Source: Cheiracanthium punctorium
Taxonomy: Eukaryota; Arthropoda; Arachnida; Araneae; Cheiracanthiidae
Assembly: GCA_038373885.1 (NCBI GenBank)
Contig: JAWZYV010012519.1
Span: forward strand, 186,001 to 250,000
Direction of reading: 5' to 3'
Length of the DNA stretch: 64,000 nucleotides
Below, piece after piece: positions 1-12,296 of this stretch (positions are counted from its first letter, which is position 1; each line of letters opens with the position of its first letter). The position numbers were made by a program, and so were the translations under genes. Below the pieces are notes generated by a model. The model made no database searches. It was given only the letters and a program-made list of their open reading frames with translations, and had not been told where the DNA came from.

Positions 1-240
1 AAGATATTATTGGGAATAAATAAAACTCTGTTTAAAAACACACATAAAAAAGTTATCACTTGGGATGGATGTTTTGGCCAGAAGAAAAATCTTCAGCCGT
101 CTGCACTCATTCTCACCTCTCATTCTGGGTGAAAGAATTTTTTTGGTCGAAACATCCATCCCAAGTGATAACTATCTTTTTTATGTGTGCTTTTAAACAG
201 TTTTTATTTCATCTTTTAACATCAGTTTTTTGAGTGTTTG
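1..240. repeat. Inverted pair of a dispersed repeat tail
   Basis: From about 14 to 80 and from about 150 to 215 the sequence reads as an imperfect inverted repeat, with TTATCACTTGGGATGGATG on one arm and its complement on the other, and a 70-base centre. A related single copy lies at 18838-18975 (shared GACGGCTGA, GTTTTTATTT and ATCTTTTAACA blocks). The 3' parts resemble termini of retroelements such as Penelope-like elements, but no coding part is present, so the class stays open. The left end is cut by the window edge. Confidence 0.55.
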
Positions 241-509
241 TCATTAAAGATATTATTTGTCTATCATAATATGGTGCAGTACAAGATGAGAAATTTGGCC
301 GAAGGGCAATTTTTTTGTAGGTAGGAACAGAGGAAGCATGTAAACCATAAGGGGTTTGAAAAAATTATTTATGTACTGATATATATACTCTTTGTTGTTG
401 AATAGATCATTTTAATTTCCTTTTAATGACTAAAATCCAAAATGTCCCATTACTTTTTACTAAATATTCTATTTTCTAATAGTTTTGTAAGTGTGCAAGT
501 TAGGTATGC

Positions 510-543
<34 letters not shown>

Positions 544-1844
544 GAGGAGGAGATAGGGTGTTTTTTGATCTTTAGTATGGAATTTTTACAAACAGGTGCA
601 TGTTGTCAGGGTTATCCTATGGCATCTGGATTGGAAAAAGTTGGCAGAAAAATCCATACGGAAGTATTCCATAAAATTAGTTACCTCACTGTGAAATCTA
701 TCTTTTTTGTACACTTATTAGATTAACATGCAAAAACTTTCTGTAATGACTAATAATTTAAATAGTTTTATTTTTGATGAAATGTATGAACATAATTTTA
801 TCATATCACAGCAATATACTTATTCAAATTCAATGGATTTTCATTTTGTTTGATTCCAATTCAGAGCATGGATTTTTTTTTTTTTTTTTACAGAAAAGTG
901 GGCAAAACAGGAACCCTACATGCTGTCAAAGACAAATTTCCATACTCTTGCAGTTTTGGAAATAGTGGACAGTTGACAAATACTGAAAGTGCTGATAAGA
1001 ACTTTGAGGGGGGGGGGGGGATAGATCGCTATGAGAGGCATTATATAACACAAAGGTATAAATTTAAACAATAAACATATTACACTTGTTCAATGACACT
1101 ACATTATTATATTTTAATTTATTGATTTTTAATATTAAGAGATAAAATACACCCCCTTTAGTTTTTTAGGAAAACTATTTTAACAAAAAGCAAAAATATA
1201 AGTTTTTAATAATACTGTTCTACGTACAAGACTCTGCATCATTTCTGATGTCATCCATCATGTATGATGTTAAAAATCCAATCTAAAAAAGTATACATAG
1301 TATTTGTAATAAAAATACAAACAGAATAGCAAGGAATTTTACCAACAATTCATAAAATAGTACAAGCTTCATTCAAACAGCTGATATTATCCAAACATTT
1401 TAAATATTTTCTTTAAAATGTCTGATTTTACTACCACTGCAATAAAAAAAAAAAAAAAAAAAAAAGGTACAAGAATTGCAATGACACATGAATTTATCCA
1501 TTTTCACCCAAAAGCACCAATTTTTGTTGAAATTTAATCAAATCCTGGTGACTTCTTTTTTTAAGACCATAGACACATTTATGTTAAACATATGTGCTGT
1601 GTGGGACAGATAAATGTAACTAATTAATAGGAATTTTTGACTTACTTAATTTTACATTTATGATACATAAATGTATTTCAAATTGTGCGAAAAAAAAAAA
1701 AAAAATTCTTCAAGATACAGGCATTTAAGTAACCAATTTATTAATTTTACCTACTTATACTTTTACAATTTTGATACATAAAGTTATTCGAGAGAGAAGA
1801 GAAAAATTAATAAAACTAACATAAATGAAGTTTAAGGAGGCCTT
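241..1844. other. AT-rich intergenic stretch with homopolymer runs
   Basis: I see no gene. There is a T run ending at 542, a G run near 1007-1020 and A runs near 1444-1465 and 1690-1704. The short open frames here are made by these runs. Confidence 0.6.
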
Positions 1845-2250
1845 TAATTGTGCACTACTAGGACAGGAAACTTCTACCAGAACTAATTGGAAAGGAGAAA
1901 GTTGATCGTCTATCAGTTCTGGTGTCTGGAAAAGAAGTAACCAAACTACTCACTACTGCAAGATTAACATCTGGAACTGGGAAGCTGAAACATCAGTGAT
2001 TTCTGCAGCTTTGCAAGAATGGAGAATTACAGACAAGGCTTATGCAGTGTATTTTTACGCAACCAGCTCAAACACTGGTGCAAATAATGACACCTGTATC
2101 TCTCTATTCTAAAAAAAAGTAACAGCTGCTGTCAAGAGCTTGTTGGGCTATCTTCTCCTAAACCATGGGGATTTGAATTTAGAAAAACATGTCCACAGAC
2201 TTGGAAAATTCAGAGGAACCTGATAAGCTGACTTAAATTACGAAAATTGA
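1845..2250 (+). pseudogene. Decayed ORF of a dispersed arthropod/cnidarian protein family, N-part
   Basis: Broken frames read LSVLVSGKEVTKLLTTARLT, then EWRITDKAYAVYF and SSNTGANN. These match the pattern of a repetitive hypothetical protein family that I recall from Hydra, aphids and spiders, probably transposon-encoded. Several stops and frame changes are present. The rest of the frame resumes at 4490 after inserted DNA. The family is not assigned to a named superfamily here. Confidence 0.5.
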
Positions 2251-2841
2251 ACTATTTTAGAAGATAGTAATAAAAAACTGAAAAAATAAAGCATAATGGT
2301 TGCCAGATTTGGCATAAAATCATTCATTCCTTTGCAACAAAGCAATTCCAAGTATGTAGAATCACGTGAAATTGACAAACTTGAACTACAATTACACTCA
2401 TTTTATGCCAAATTAAAAAGTATGTGAAATAAATAACTTAAAGTGTGTTACACAGAGTTGTCAATTTTCAAATAGTAAGTTCGCTTAGACAACAGGAGTT
2501 TAGAATTAGCAATTATTCGTTTTTCCAAAACAGAATAACAAATTGTAACTAGGGATGCACCGAATATTCGGTATACTGCTTATTCGGAAGACAAACCGAA
2601 AATTCGGTTCGGCTGAATACTTCAATATTTGGCAACCGAATAGTAAACAAATTTAAATATTTCACAATTCGTGAAAAAACACAAATGTTTTTTATACCAT
2701 TAATGAAAGTTACAGTATAGTACCATAGTACAAAATTAATTCAAACTGTTGCTTACTAATATCACATTCAAAGTAATTTTAATGTAAGAGAAGGCACTCA
2801 GATGCTAAATTTAAATTTTGATGTTTTTCAATTTTTCTTAA

Positions 2842-3319
2842 CCCTTTAATGCCCGTTATAAGAAATTCATAAGCAAAAAATTGTTTTTCGTTCATATAAT
2901 GTTCTTTTAAGTCAAATAACGTAATATATAAAACAAATTGTGAGAAAGTTTTTTTTCCAATGTTAGCAGCATGATTTTAAAACTCTTCTAAGCATTAAAA
3001 TGAAACTTTTTAAAAAATTATTTTGTATTTAGCGAAAAAGTAAATATTTTCCGACATATGAATGACAATTTTTTCTTTATATTGAATATTATTAAAATAG
3101 GAGAAAACTATCATTGGAAACACGTTTTCTTTGTTGACTTCATCCATGTTGCTTCGAAAATATTTTTAATCTATTAACGCTGGAATCTGTGGACTGAAAT
3201 TATTAATTAAAGGTACAATTAAAGATTTATGACTTAAAAATTACAATCAGAAGCATTTTTCCCATAAAAAATAGCATTTAAAGGATGGTAGCCTATATGC
3301 AACCATGGACATTAGAGGG
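2842..3319. mobile_element. piggyBac-type MITE nested in the hAT MITE
   Basis: It is flanked by TTAA at 2838-2841 and 3320-3323. The ends CCCTTTAATGCCC and GGACATTAGAGGG form a short imperfect TIR starting CCC, the piggyBac pattern. It is 478 bp, non-coding. Confidence 0.7.
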
Positions 3320-3597
3320 TTAAATCTTATAGAGCATTACATTAGTTAACTTTACTATTACTAAATCACTTAAATATCAATCAGTAACCAGAAAAAACTC
3401 ATAATATTAAGTATTCATAAATATGTGAAGTCACTTAACTGCTAAATATTTATAAAATAGGCAGGTACAAAAAATTACCATCATTTCACAAATTTGCAAA
3501 GGTTATTAATAATATATAAAGGAAACACTTCGATATTAAATTTTAATGTTTTAATTTCTGAAGTTTTTCACCAAATGAAATGTTAAATATTGTTGAA

Positions 3598-3632
3598 CTT
3601 TGATGACAAATTAATTAAGTTTGTCATCAAAG
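3598..3632. repeat. 13-bp perfect inverted repeat (hairpin)
   Basis: CTTTGATGACAAA and its exact complement TTTGTCATCAAAG are separated by 9 bases, inside the hAT MITE. Confidence 0.75.
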
Positions 3633-4489
3633 TTTAGTGACGATTTAATAAAGAAAAGTTTAATAGATTGTAACCAACTATTCGGTATTCGGCTGAATAT
3701 TCGGTTAGAATTTTAACCGAATATTCGGTATTCGGCAGAATATGGTATTTGGTGCATCTCTAATTGTAACTGATTTTAAAAGTGCTATCTTGGTATTAAG
3801 TACGATCTGGCAAAATGGTATCTTTCCAAGCAGGGTGAATCTAAAACGCGAGTTCAAAAATGTTAAACCCAATATCTTGAAAATGAAAAATAATTAAAAT
3901 GCAGATTATTTTAAAGCCTGTTGGGTCCAGCTGGAGTATTTGCTACCTGTCAGAAATATTTGGTGGCGTAACTATGCCATTATAGCAGTTATAGTACACT
4001 TTGGATATTTGCCAATCTGCAAAGGATTATGTATATGAAAATATGGATAACGGTTTTACAGGAACCTTAAATGAGCAGTAATTATAGGTTGTGAACATGT
4101 GTAAATCGCCAAATAATGAAAAGTCGCCATTGTTGGCAAGCTATCTTAGCTGTTCCGTAGTTTTTATCAAAGTAGACATATGAAGTACTGTTTTCTTAGA
4201 GCTAATTATTAACTATACATAAATGCAAGTTGCCAAATTATGAAAATTCACCATAATTGGCTAATACGCAAGGTGTGGGTTTCACATAATAAAAAGTAGA
4301 GCGAAGTTTAAATTTTTATGTTCCAAGCAATGTGTAGCTCGGTAATATTCTATCTGATCCAAACTTTGGGTTTTGTTTGTTGAAATTATACCTTTTTTAC
4401 GAATAAGTCTTATTAGGGTCTGAATGCCACTTGTGAAAAGCAAGCATAGCAAGTCTAGGGGCCTTGGCCCCTAGTTCTTGAAAAAAAGC

Positions 4490-5820
4490 TTGGAAAAGAA
4501 CTTGCTTGGCATGTCATCATCACATTCTGGAATTAGTTATAAAGGCAGTTTTTGATATATGCATGGGACCATCATCTGCTCCTGAAGTTTTACTTTTTAA
4601 ATAAGTTTGAGTCTCTTGGAAGTTTATCGATAGAGAAAAATTTCAGATTGGAGCTGAAGATGGAACAGTTGCAGGCTTTGTACATAATATCAAGGACATT
4701 ATACTAAAGTTTTCCTATGAGTGCTTAAAGAGTAATCATCAGCCAAGAAATGATTATAAAGAATTTCTTGAACTAGTTATTATTTTTTCTTGAGGGAATT
4801 CCTGTTTGGGGTATAAAATTTTTGGCACCAGGAGCTGTGCATCATACTCATTGGGTGTCGAAAATTCTATATTGTTTTAAGATATCAGGGATGAAAGCAC
4901 GAAAAAGCTAAAAAGACTGAACTTTGCTGCAGATCATACAGAACAAACAAATTATTATGCATTTAACACATTACCTGTTATTCTTTTATATGCATTCATT
5001 ATTAAATTAACTAATATTCATTATAACACTGCATTCAGTAAAACTAAATTCATTAAACTAATTTAAATACTAAATCTCAAATGCGTCAATGATGTTGAAA
5101 AAGACTGAAAACTTTCATGCCTGAGATATGGATGTTCTGATCCCAATTCAAGATCACTGAAAGAAGAAATGGGATTAGGCAACAAATGCATATTTATTGT
5201 TCGAATATATGTTAAGGCCTCGATAAGAGCTCCTATAGCATCTGATACACCTTATAATGATTTTCAGCTACTGAAGTCTCTTCTACACTATTCAGCAATA
5301 CATTTGGCCATTTCCAAAGCTTAATCGGAAAAGCTTGCAAAGCATCTTTGGTATTAGTGAGAAGAATTTACAGCATTAGCTTTTTTTGACAACGATGTGC
5401 GTATTTTTATAAAGCAGCTTATGGTTAAAGCTATGCAAACAGTAAAGAGATCTCAGGATCCTCCGAAGTGCATCAATATTGATCTCAAGACCTTTTTCAG
5501 GAAAAAAGATTTTCTGATTCTGTGACGGAATGATCAATTACACTGTTTGAAAAGATGAAACTTTCAAATGGATTTCTTCAAGTTGACCCAATTACATGGG
5601 AAAATTGACAAGATTTTCAACAAGCTTTCAAAATTGTGAAAGCAATGGCTGTCACAAATGATCGTGTTGAATGTGCTATTGCTTTTATTCAAGAGTACAG
5701 TGGATTATTAATCAAAGATGAATCTCAGCTATGGTTCTTAATGCAAGTTATTAAGAAGCATAAACAAGCTTATCCGGATACCCAAAAGCAGACTCTGGTA
5801 GGTACAGAACATGTATGAAA
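4490..5820 (+). pseudogene. Decayed ORF of the same family, C-part
   Basis: Discontinuous frames give HHHILELVIKAVFDICMG, FIDREKFQIGAEDG, NDYKEFLELVIIFLEGIPVW and FLAPGAVHHTHWVSKI. An uninterrupted 60-codon stretch (5636-5818) reads MAVTNDRVECAIAFIQEYSG, then DESQLWFLMQVIKKHKQ. In order and spacing these follow the N-part at 1845-2250. Many stops and frameshifts show that it is dead. Function unknown; the dispersed nature suggests a DNA transposon. Confidence 0.55.
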
Positions 5821-6374
5821 GAGCATGATTAGATTCTTGTTATTTTAGTAATTACTACAATACTACACCTTACAGAACAACAAATTTTAATTTTTGCTGT
5901 TAAAGAATTCACTAAAATAATATTGCTAAAATCCTGAAATTTTTTTGTCATTTTTGTCTTTAATTAATTACAAATGTTACATTTTGAGCCACTAAGAGCT
6001 ACCTCTTAAAAAAAAAAAAAAAACATTTTGTTGAAATTTTCCCTACTTTATCTTTTATACATAATCAACAATTTTAGAGGGTAAGACTAATAAAAATAAA
6101 GGAATTTAAAAAAAGGAGGTGAGAGGTTGTTGTTTTTGTCTTTTTGTCTGAAGGGAATTTCTTGAAAACATTAACCTTCAAGCAGTGGCGGCGCAAGACC
6201 GAAATTTAATATGGGCAAGGTACATTTCGTGAGGCCCTCTGATGGTGCAAGAAGAAGGGAATATAAAATAAAAAATCACTTAAAAAAGTTTTTTATTCAT
6301 TAAGAAACAAACCTAAATTTTTATTTATACTTCTTTGGAACATTAAAGAAAAATGAAAAAAAATAAAGAAAAAT

Positions 6375-6856
6375 TTAAAGAAACAGAAATTTTCTACTTT
6401 TGGTTTTACTGAACTCCTTAATGATTGGTTTGTAATTTATCTTAGATGCTATATCTGCTTCAACAGATAAAACTGCCAACGCTGAATGTTTTTCTTGACC
6501 CATAGTATTTCTTAAATAACTTTTAATTAGTTTCAATTTTGAAAAGCTCCTTTCAGCGCAAGCAGTACCTACAGGTATTGTTAACAAAATTCTAATGACA
6601 ATTGGGTAAATTTCTTTCAAATCGTTCTCTATGGTATATTGGAGCAGATGTTTCATGTCTTTAATAGAGTTGGGTAAATTTGGGATCATATTTTGTAACT
6701 CCTCATACAACTTATAAGGTTGGAAGTCACTTCTCACCTACTTGCAGGACTGTGTGTAAATCCTGACAGATTTTCAGTATTTGCTCTTTTGGAATTTTTT
6801 AAAACTTGTTTAGGTCATAGAGAAAACCAAAATTTTCAAAATGTTGATTTAAAGAC
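6375..6856 (-). pseudogene. hAT transposase C-terminal fragment (dimerisation domain)
   Basis: The minus-strand frame ending at 6375 has PNSIKDMKHLLQYTIEND and the hAT dimerisation hallmark GTACAERSFSKLKLIKSYLR, followed by ALAVLSVEADIA. This is the ZMYM/DUF4371-like hAT branch. The frame upstream (6740-6856, NQHFENFGFLYDLNKF) carries stops and a frame change. The gene is interrupted at 6856 by the LTR element and resumes at 11642. Confidence 0.85.
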
Positions 6857-7953
6857 TGTACAGAAGATATTTTTGTGAAAATAATTTTAATATTATATTG
6901 TGATGGTAGTAGTATTTGTAAAATAAATATAGAAGCAGAGCTGTAGAGAATTAAAAAATGCAGGCGCATGTGATCGATGATAGTGGTTAGTGTTTGATGA
7001 ATTAGTTGAACACAGGGTTTTTCCCTGATTTACGTATTTTCCTTCTAACATCTTAACAAACACACACATATCTAGAATACTTGAGCATGCAGTAAACATC
7101 TTTATCGAAGGAAAAGAAAACGATCATCAACATGCAAGGTGTGAATAATTCCTTGCACTAAATAAAACATCACTTCCGAACTCTATAGATGAAGACGAAT
7201 GAAAATGCACTATTTCTTAAATCATCGTAATTGAAGAAAACAGATTATTGACGATAATGACAATTTTTTATTTTTAGGATCACAATATCACAATATAGGC
7301 TTCTAGGTTAAATTGCACACGATCAATATTGAAGTAAGGAGAAACAACATATTTTCACATAAAATTAGAATATATTATGGGCACGGACAGAGGCACAAGC
7401 CCCGAAGGGCAAGTGCTTGTCCAAACCTCCAACGCAGCTCTACTCTGCTCGCTAACTTACAACTAACTGCTCATATTCAAAGATGCACAGGGGGGTATGT
7501 CACGAGGTCAAATTTTGCCGTTAAGCTATTACATATGTAAGAGAGAAAAAGGAACACGAAAGACTTTACTAGAACATTCGATGCATGCAGCTGCTCACAG
7601 AGAAGCAAAACAAAAAAACTGAGGTCAGGGAGTAGTGCAATACTGCAAGTTAGGCTTTCATATGAATAATTGCGAAAAGAGGATGGGAAGAAAAAAATAT
7701 AAATAAAACAGATTGCAGCTGTAAATTTGATTAGCATAGCAGAAGGCAGGAAATCGAAATGATTAAAAGTGCGTTATTGCCTTACAAATAAAATGGCTGA
7801 AAGGAAATTTGAAAGCTTTGAAAAGAGTTACTGTTAAAAACTTATAATTAATTAAATTTAGAATAGAGTATTAGTTTAAATTTAGATAACAATAATTAAG
7901 ATTTGTATTGGTAATTTTTTTATAACAAATATGCACGTTGTGTCAACGTGACA
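6857..7953 (-). repeat. 3' LTR (minus-strand element)
   Basis: It is 1097 bp, TG...CA-bounded on the minus strand, with 99 percent or better identity by eye to 10537-11636. Differences seen include GATGGTAG versus GATGATAG and TATTAGTTT versus TATTATTTT, plus a small indel patch near 6868-6885. Confidence 0.92.
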
Positions 7954-7972
7954 TATACTCCCCCAAGTTTAG
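7954..7972 (-). other. Polypurine tract region of the LTR element
   Basis: Directly before the 3' LTR on the minus strand: CTAAACTTGGGGGAGTATA. A GGGGGAG-type tract at this position is usual for LTR retroelements. Confidence 0.65.
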
Positions 7973-10518
7973 GAGAAAAAAATGTACGCATTATATATTC
8001 AATCAGCAAAACACAAGATAAAAATATTCACTTCTAAAGCAATATTGAAGATTCAGACTCCTTGAAGAAAAAAATAAGGTGACTACGTATTTACTGAAAA
8101 TATTGCAGTTCAAATATAGTTTTTGCGAATTACAGTCAGAAAAGTTCTTGTAACATATCACCAATAAGCAAATAGTATCCTAATAAAAGAAGTCTTTTTA
8201 ACACAAGTCCTTTTTTTTATGCATAGTCTTATGAGCTCAAATTCAATTACTATATGCAACATTTTCGCAATAAAACTTTGAATTTAAAGGTAATTGGTAT
8301 AACTGTTCTGTTCAAAACACTGAAACAACTGCGTAACAGTCTTTAAAAAAAGTCCTGGAAGAACATCTTGTTACCATACATAAAATATTTGGCATGGAAA
8401 TAAACTTTGGTAATACACATCAAGTTATGTAATTAAAACTATTCAATCTCAAAAGTTGTAATATATAAAAATATTTGTCACAATACTTAATAAAAACATA
8501 CGAAACTTCTAATAATATACTATCGTCATATGCAATTTTTTTATATTCACTGTTTGAGAGACAACTTTCACATATAATATTCTCAAATTAATTCTTTAGG
8601 ATCCAAAAATATTTTTTTTTAAATTATAATTCTCAAGCATAATATTCATAACCTAGGATTTTATTATTATCATCATCAAAAAGGCCATTTATTTTGCTTC
8701 AACATGGATCCTTGTAACATTTTTATGGTACCAAAAAAATTATTTTAAAATGACAAGTATTGTTCATATCTGAACACATTAACCTTATAAACATAAAACA
8801 TACACAATGTATTTTAAATAAATATCCAAAATAACAAAACAGTAAAAAGTTTTAACATTCTAAATAACAAAACAGTTTGTGTGTCTTAAAACAATTGAAA
8901 AAAAAAATATGTGTGCAAAAAATGTAGTTTGGAGAAAATTGAAATTGTTTGATTTCACTTAATTTCTTCCAAGAATCAAAAATACACATATGCATAGAAT
9001 AGTAGAAAATACAGAAAAATGTTTCAAAATGACACGTCACTGGGCAAAAAAATGCAAAATAACTGTGTGTAAAAAATTACTGAAAATTTAAGAAAAGAAA
9101 AAAAAACTTTATGTGACTTGTAAACAAGAAACCGGAACTATCCAATGCAAATAGGGGATCAGGCTATTCACATTACAAGGCTCAAGCACTCATTTAAAAG
9201 TACACAATGTGTGCAAGATAACAATAATATAATTCAAGAGATTAAAAAAATCAATACTTCAACCATAAAATTGTGTAAAAAATGACATAAAAGGTATATT
9301 GTGAGGTAAAAATTGGAAAAAAAAAATATGATGCCATGTTGTGCCATGGACTTAAGTATGCAAGAATGCAGTGTGTATAAAAACAAAAACAAAAATAGTT
9401 GTGTACCTCAGAAGGCATTGCCATGGACCTGAAAATTATAACAACCGTGTGGAAAGAAAAACAAATGTGGCGAAAGCAGGCTTTGACATGGTGAGGAAAA
9501 AAGAGTGCATGTGCCTCAGAGAGGCTATGCCATGAATATCAAAATGTAAATTGCAGTATATAGAGAAAAAGTGTGAAGCATGGAACAAGCTGCATAAAAA
9601 AAAACGCAACGCAAAGCAAGGCATACTGTTGAAACTATCAAGAAAGACAAAAGACGAAAAAAGAAAACTGGACAAGCCAGTAACCAAAAATGATGCAATC
9701 AAACACTATATCTCGCATTGCAAAAGGGTATGGAATTCAAAATATACAAAAAAACGAGTGTAAAATTGTAGCCCTAAAAAATTTCACCAACATGTGTAAA
9801 TTTCATAAAAAGTCTTACATGATAAAAATGGGTACACTAAAAAAATGAAAATTATGTAAACAAATGAAAACTATTATCATAAGGTATTTTAAGCAAATTA
9901 AACACATGTATATATCAAAATTAAATCAAATAGAATAAAATGGGTATAAGTTTGTGTAACTCTTGAAAACTTGTAATTGCTGTTCGGGGAAAATTATTAT
10001 GAAACTCAAGTACAAACAACAAGAGTTTAAGTTATAAAAATAAGAGACATTGCTTGTTGAGGAAAAGTGAATGTAATCTTATATTATTATTACTTGAAAT
10101 CATCTCTTACTTATCTCGGTATCAAAAAATTACGTCACATATACTACTACTATAATTACTTAGTACAGCAAATAAAAATGTTCATGCAAAAATGACTGAA
10201 AAATTATCATAAAAAGTTGTTCTCAAATATTACTCATCATTTTTTTTTACACTAAACACACACACATATAAATTTCTTGGATATTATATTTATACATACA
10301 TTAATACACTTCGTACTATTACAGTTTCCAAAAAAATCAAGTAAACAAATAAGCAATAGGGTTCTTATAAAACAATTTAGAACTTTGAGAACATTTTAAC
10401 GTCAAATTATCAAAAAGGTTTTGAAACGAAAAAAGTTAAAATCCAAGTGGAAATGACAGTGCAAAAGAATACAATAAAAAAAACTATATAACACAACATA
10501 CTTCGCAAGAGGTTCGTG
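7973..10518 (-). other. Non-coding internal region of the LTR element
   Basis: AT-rich sequence with scattered related words such as GTGCCATGGACTT, TTGCCATGGACCT and TATGCCATGAATAT near 9340-9540, suggesting old internal duplications. Only short open frames are present (70 and 88 codons on opposite strands at 9436-9763), with no recognisable domain. Confidence 0.6.
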
Positions 10519-10534
10519 CCTGGTACTGGCACCA
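10519..10534 (-). other. Primer-binding site of the LTR element
   Basis: On the minus strand, two bases after the 5' LTR end, the sequence TGGTGCCAGTACCAGG starts. On the plus strand this is CCTGGTACTGGCACCA, which looks like a tRNA 3' end with CCA. The tRNA is not identified. Confidence 0.7.
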
Positions 10535-10536
10535 GA

Positions 10537-11636
10537 TGTACAGAAGATTTTATGATTGTGAAATGAATTTTAATATTATATTGTGATGATAGTAGTATTT
10601 GTAAAATAAATATAGAAGCAGAGCTGTAGAGAATTAAAAAATGCAGGCGCATGTGATCGATGATAGTGGTTAGTGTTTGATGAATTAGTTGAACACAGGG
10701 TTTTTCCCTGATTTACGTATTTTCCTTCTAACATCTTAACAAACACACACATATCTAGAATACTTGAGCATGCAGTAAACATCTTTATCGAAGGAAAAGA
10801 AAACGATCATCAACATGCAAGGTGTGAATAATTCCTTGCACTAAATAAAACATCACTTCCGAACTCTATAGATGAAGACGAATGAAAATGCACTATTTCT
10901 TAAATCATCGTAATTGAAGAAAACAGATTATTGACGATAATGACAATTTTTTATTTTTAGGATCACAATATCACAATATAGGCTTCTAGGTTAAATTGCA
11001 CACGATCAATATTGAAGTAAGGAGAAACAACATATTTTCACATAAAATTAGAATATATTATGGGCACGGACAGAGGCACAAGCCCCGAAGGGCAAGTGCT
11101 TGTCCAAACCTCCAACGCAGCTCTACTCTGCTCGCTAACTTACAACTAACTGCTCATATTCAAAGATGCACAGGGGGGTATGTCACGAGGTCAAATTTTG
11201 CCGTTAAGCTATTACATATGTAAGAGAGAAAAAGGAACACGAAAGACTTTACTAGAACATTCGATGCATGCAGCTGCTCACAGAGAAGCAAAACAAAAAA
11301 ACTGAGGTCAGGGAGTAGTGCAATACTGCAAGTTAGGCTTTCATATGAATAATTGCGAAAAGAGGATGGGAAGAAAAAAATATAAATAAAACAGATTGCA
11401 GCTGTAAATTTGATTAGCATAGCAGAAGGCAGGAAATCGAAATGATTAAAAGTGCGTTATTGCCTTACAAATAAAATGGCTGAAAGGAAATTTGAAAGCT
11501 TTGAAAAGAGTTACTGTTAAAAACTTATAATTAATTAAATTTAGAATAGAGTATTATTTTAAATTTAGATAACAATAATTAAGATTTGTATTGGTAATTT
11601 TTTTATAACAAATATGCACGTTGTGTCAACGTGACA
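10537..11636 (-). repeat. 5' LTR (minus-strand element)
   Basis: It is 1100 bp, the partner of 6857-7953. Short open frames of 68, 75 and 86 codons occur at the same relative places in both LTRs and are simply duplicated non-coding sequence. Confidence 0.92.
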
Positions 11637-11641
11637 AAGAC

Positions 11642-11985
11642 ATGAATCTCGATTACATGTTACTTATCACAGAATCAATCATGGTATTAAAAAAATCTAT
11701 TTCATACCGGCTTTTAGCAGACTTTATAGGTTGATCGCTGCCTTCATAATCAAACACCCTTTTCTTTTTGGCTACTCTTCTATTTTTTAAATCTTTTGGC
11801 AAATCATAACTGTTTTTCTTAATAAACTGATGAGCGTCAGACAAGCATTTTTCGAATCCAGTTTGTCGATATTCTTTGATCTAGTCACAAAATGTACGCA
11901 AATGTTCAAGAGTAATGCTTAAATGGACTTGTACAGATTGCCATAATTTGCTTATGGTATTGACACGCGTTAATAACTCATACCA
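11642..11985 (-). pseudogene. hAT transposase middle fragment
   Basis: Continuation of the 6375-6856 gene on the other side of the LTR insertion. On the minus strand it reads KLWQSVQVHLSITLEHLRTF, then LSDAHQFIKKNSYDLPKDL, RRVAKKKRVFDYEG and NTMIDSVISNM, which precede the dimerisation domain in this hAT branch. At least two in-frame stops show decay. Confidence 0.75.
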
Positions 11986-12296
11986 TATATGTAATGATGT
12001 GATAAATTCCAAACTGAACATTTCATTTAAAACGTTTTATCTACTTTTATCCGAAAAAAAAAGAAAAAAAAAAAAGAATACAATTGAGTATTTATTTTAC
12101 AGAGTCGTCAACAGATGGCGTAAACTTATAAAATAGGCAGTTTTTAATAAATAAAATATCAGATACCTATCCTTTTTTACAGGCGAATATGAAATAAATG
12201 TTAGACGGTTTCATTTTATGTTATGAAATCTTAATTGAATGAGTCACGTGACGAACCACCAGCATGCTTTTTTTTTCCACGGCATGCAAAAATGCA

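Larger units (their letters stand above)
2550..3762. mobile_element. hAT-type MITE, TIR TAGGGATGCACCGAATATTC
   Basis: The ends are TAGGGATGCACC and GGTGCATCTCTA, flanked by the 8-bp duplication ATTGTAAC at 2542-2549 and 3763-3770. Eight-base duplications and this TIR are typical of hAT elements. The ends carry many CCGAATATTCGG-like motifs that fold on themselves. There is no transposase, so it is non-autonomous. A second element (2842-3319) is nested in it, and a 13-bp hairpin sits at 3598-3632. Confidence 0.85.
6857..11636 (-). mobile_element. Non-coding LTR retrotransposon (LARD-like), young
   Basis: It has two direct LTRs (6857-7953 and 10537-11636), flanked by the 5-bp duplication AAGAC (6852-6856 and 11637-11641). 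On the minus strand the LTR starts TGTCACG and ends TGTACA. A primer-binding site and polypurine tract are in the right places for this orientation. The 2.6-kb internal region has no gag, protease, reverse transcriptase or integrase reading frame, so it must use proteins made elsewhere. Near-identical LTRs indicate recent insertion. Class (Gypsy or Bel/Pao) cannot be set without coding sequence. Confidence 0.92.

Noticed and set aside
7313..7737. Repeated 75- and 86-codon open frames (also at 10996-11420) as conserved small genes.
   Set aside because: Their identity is explained by the LTR duplication, and they overlap each other on opposite strands.
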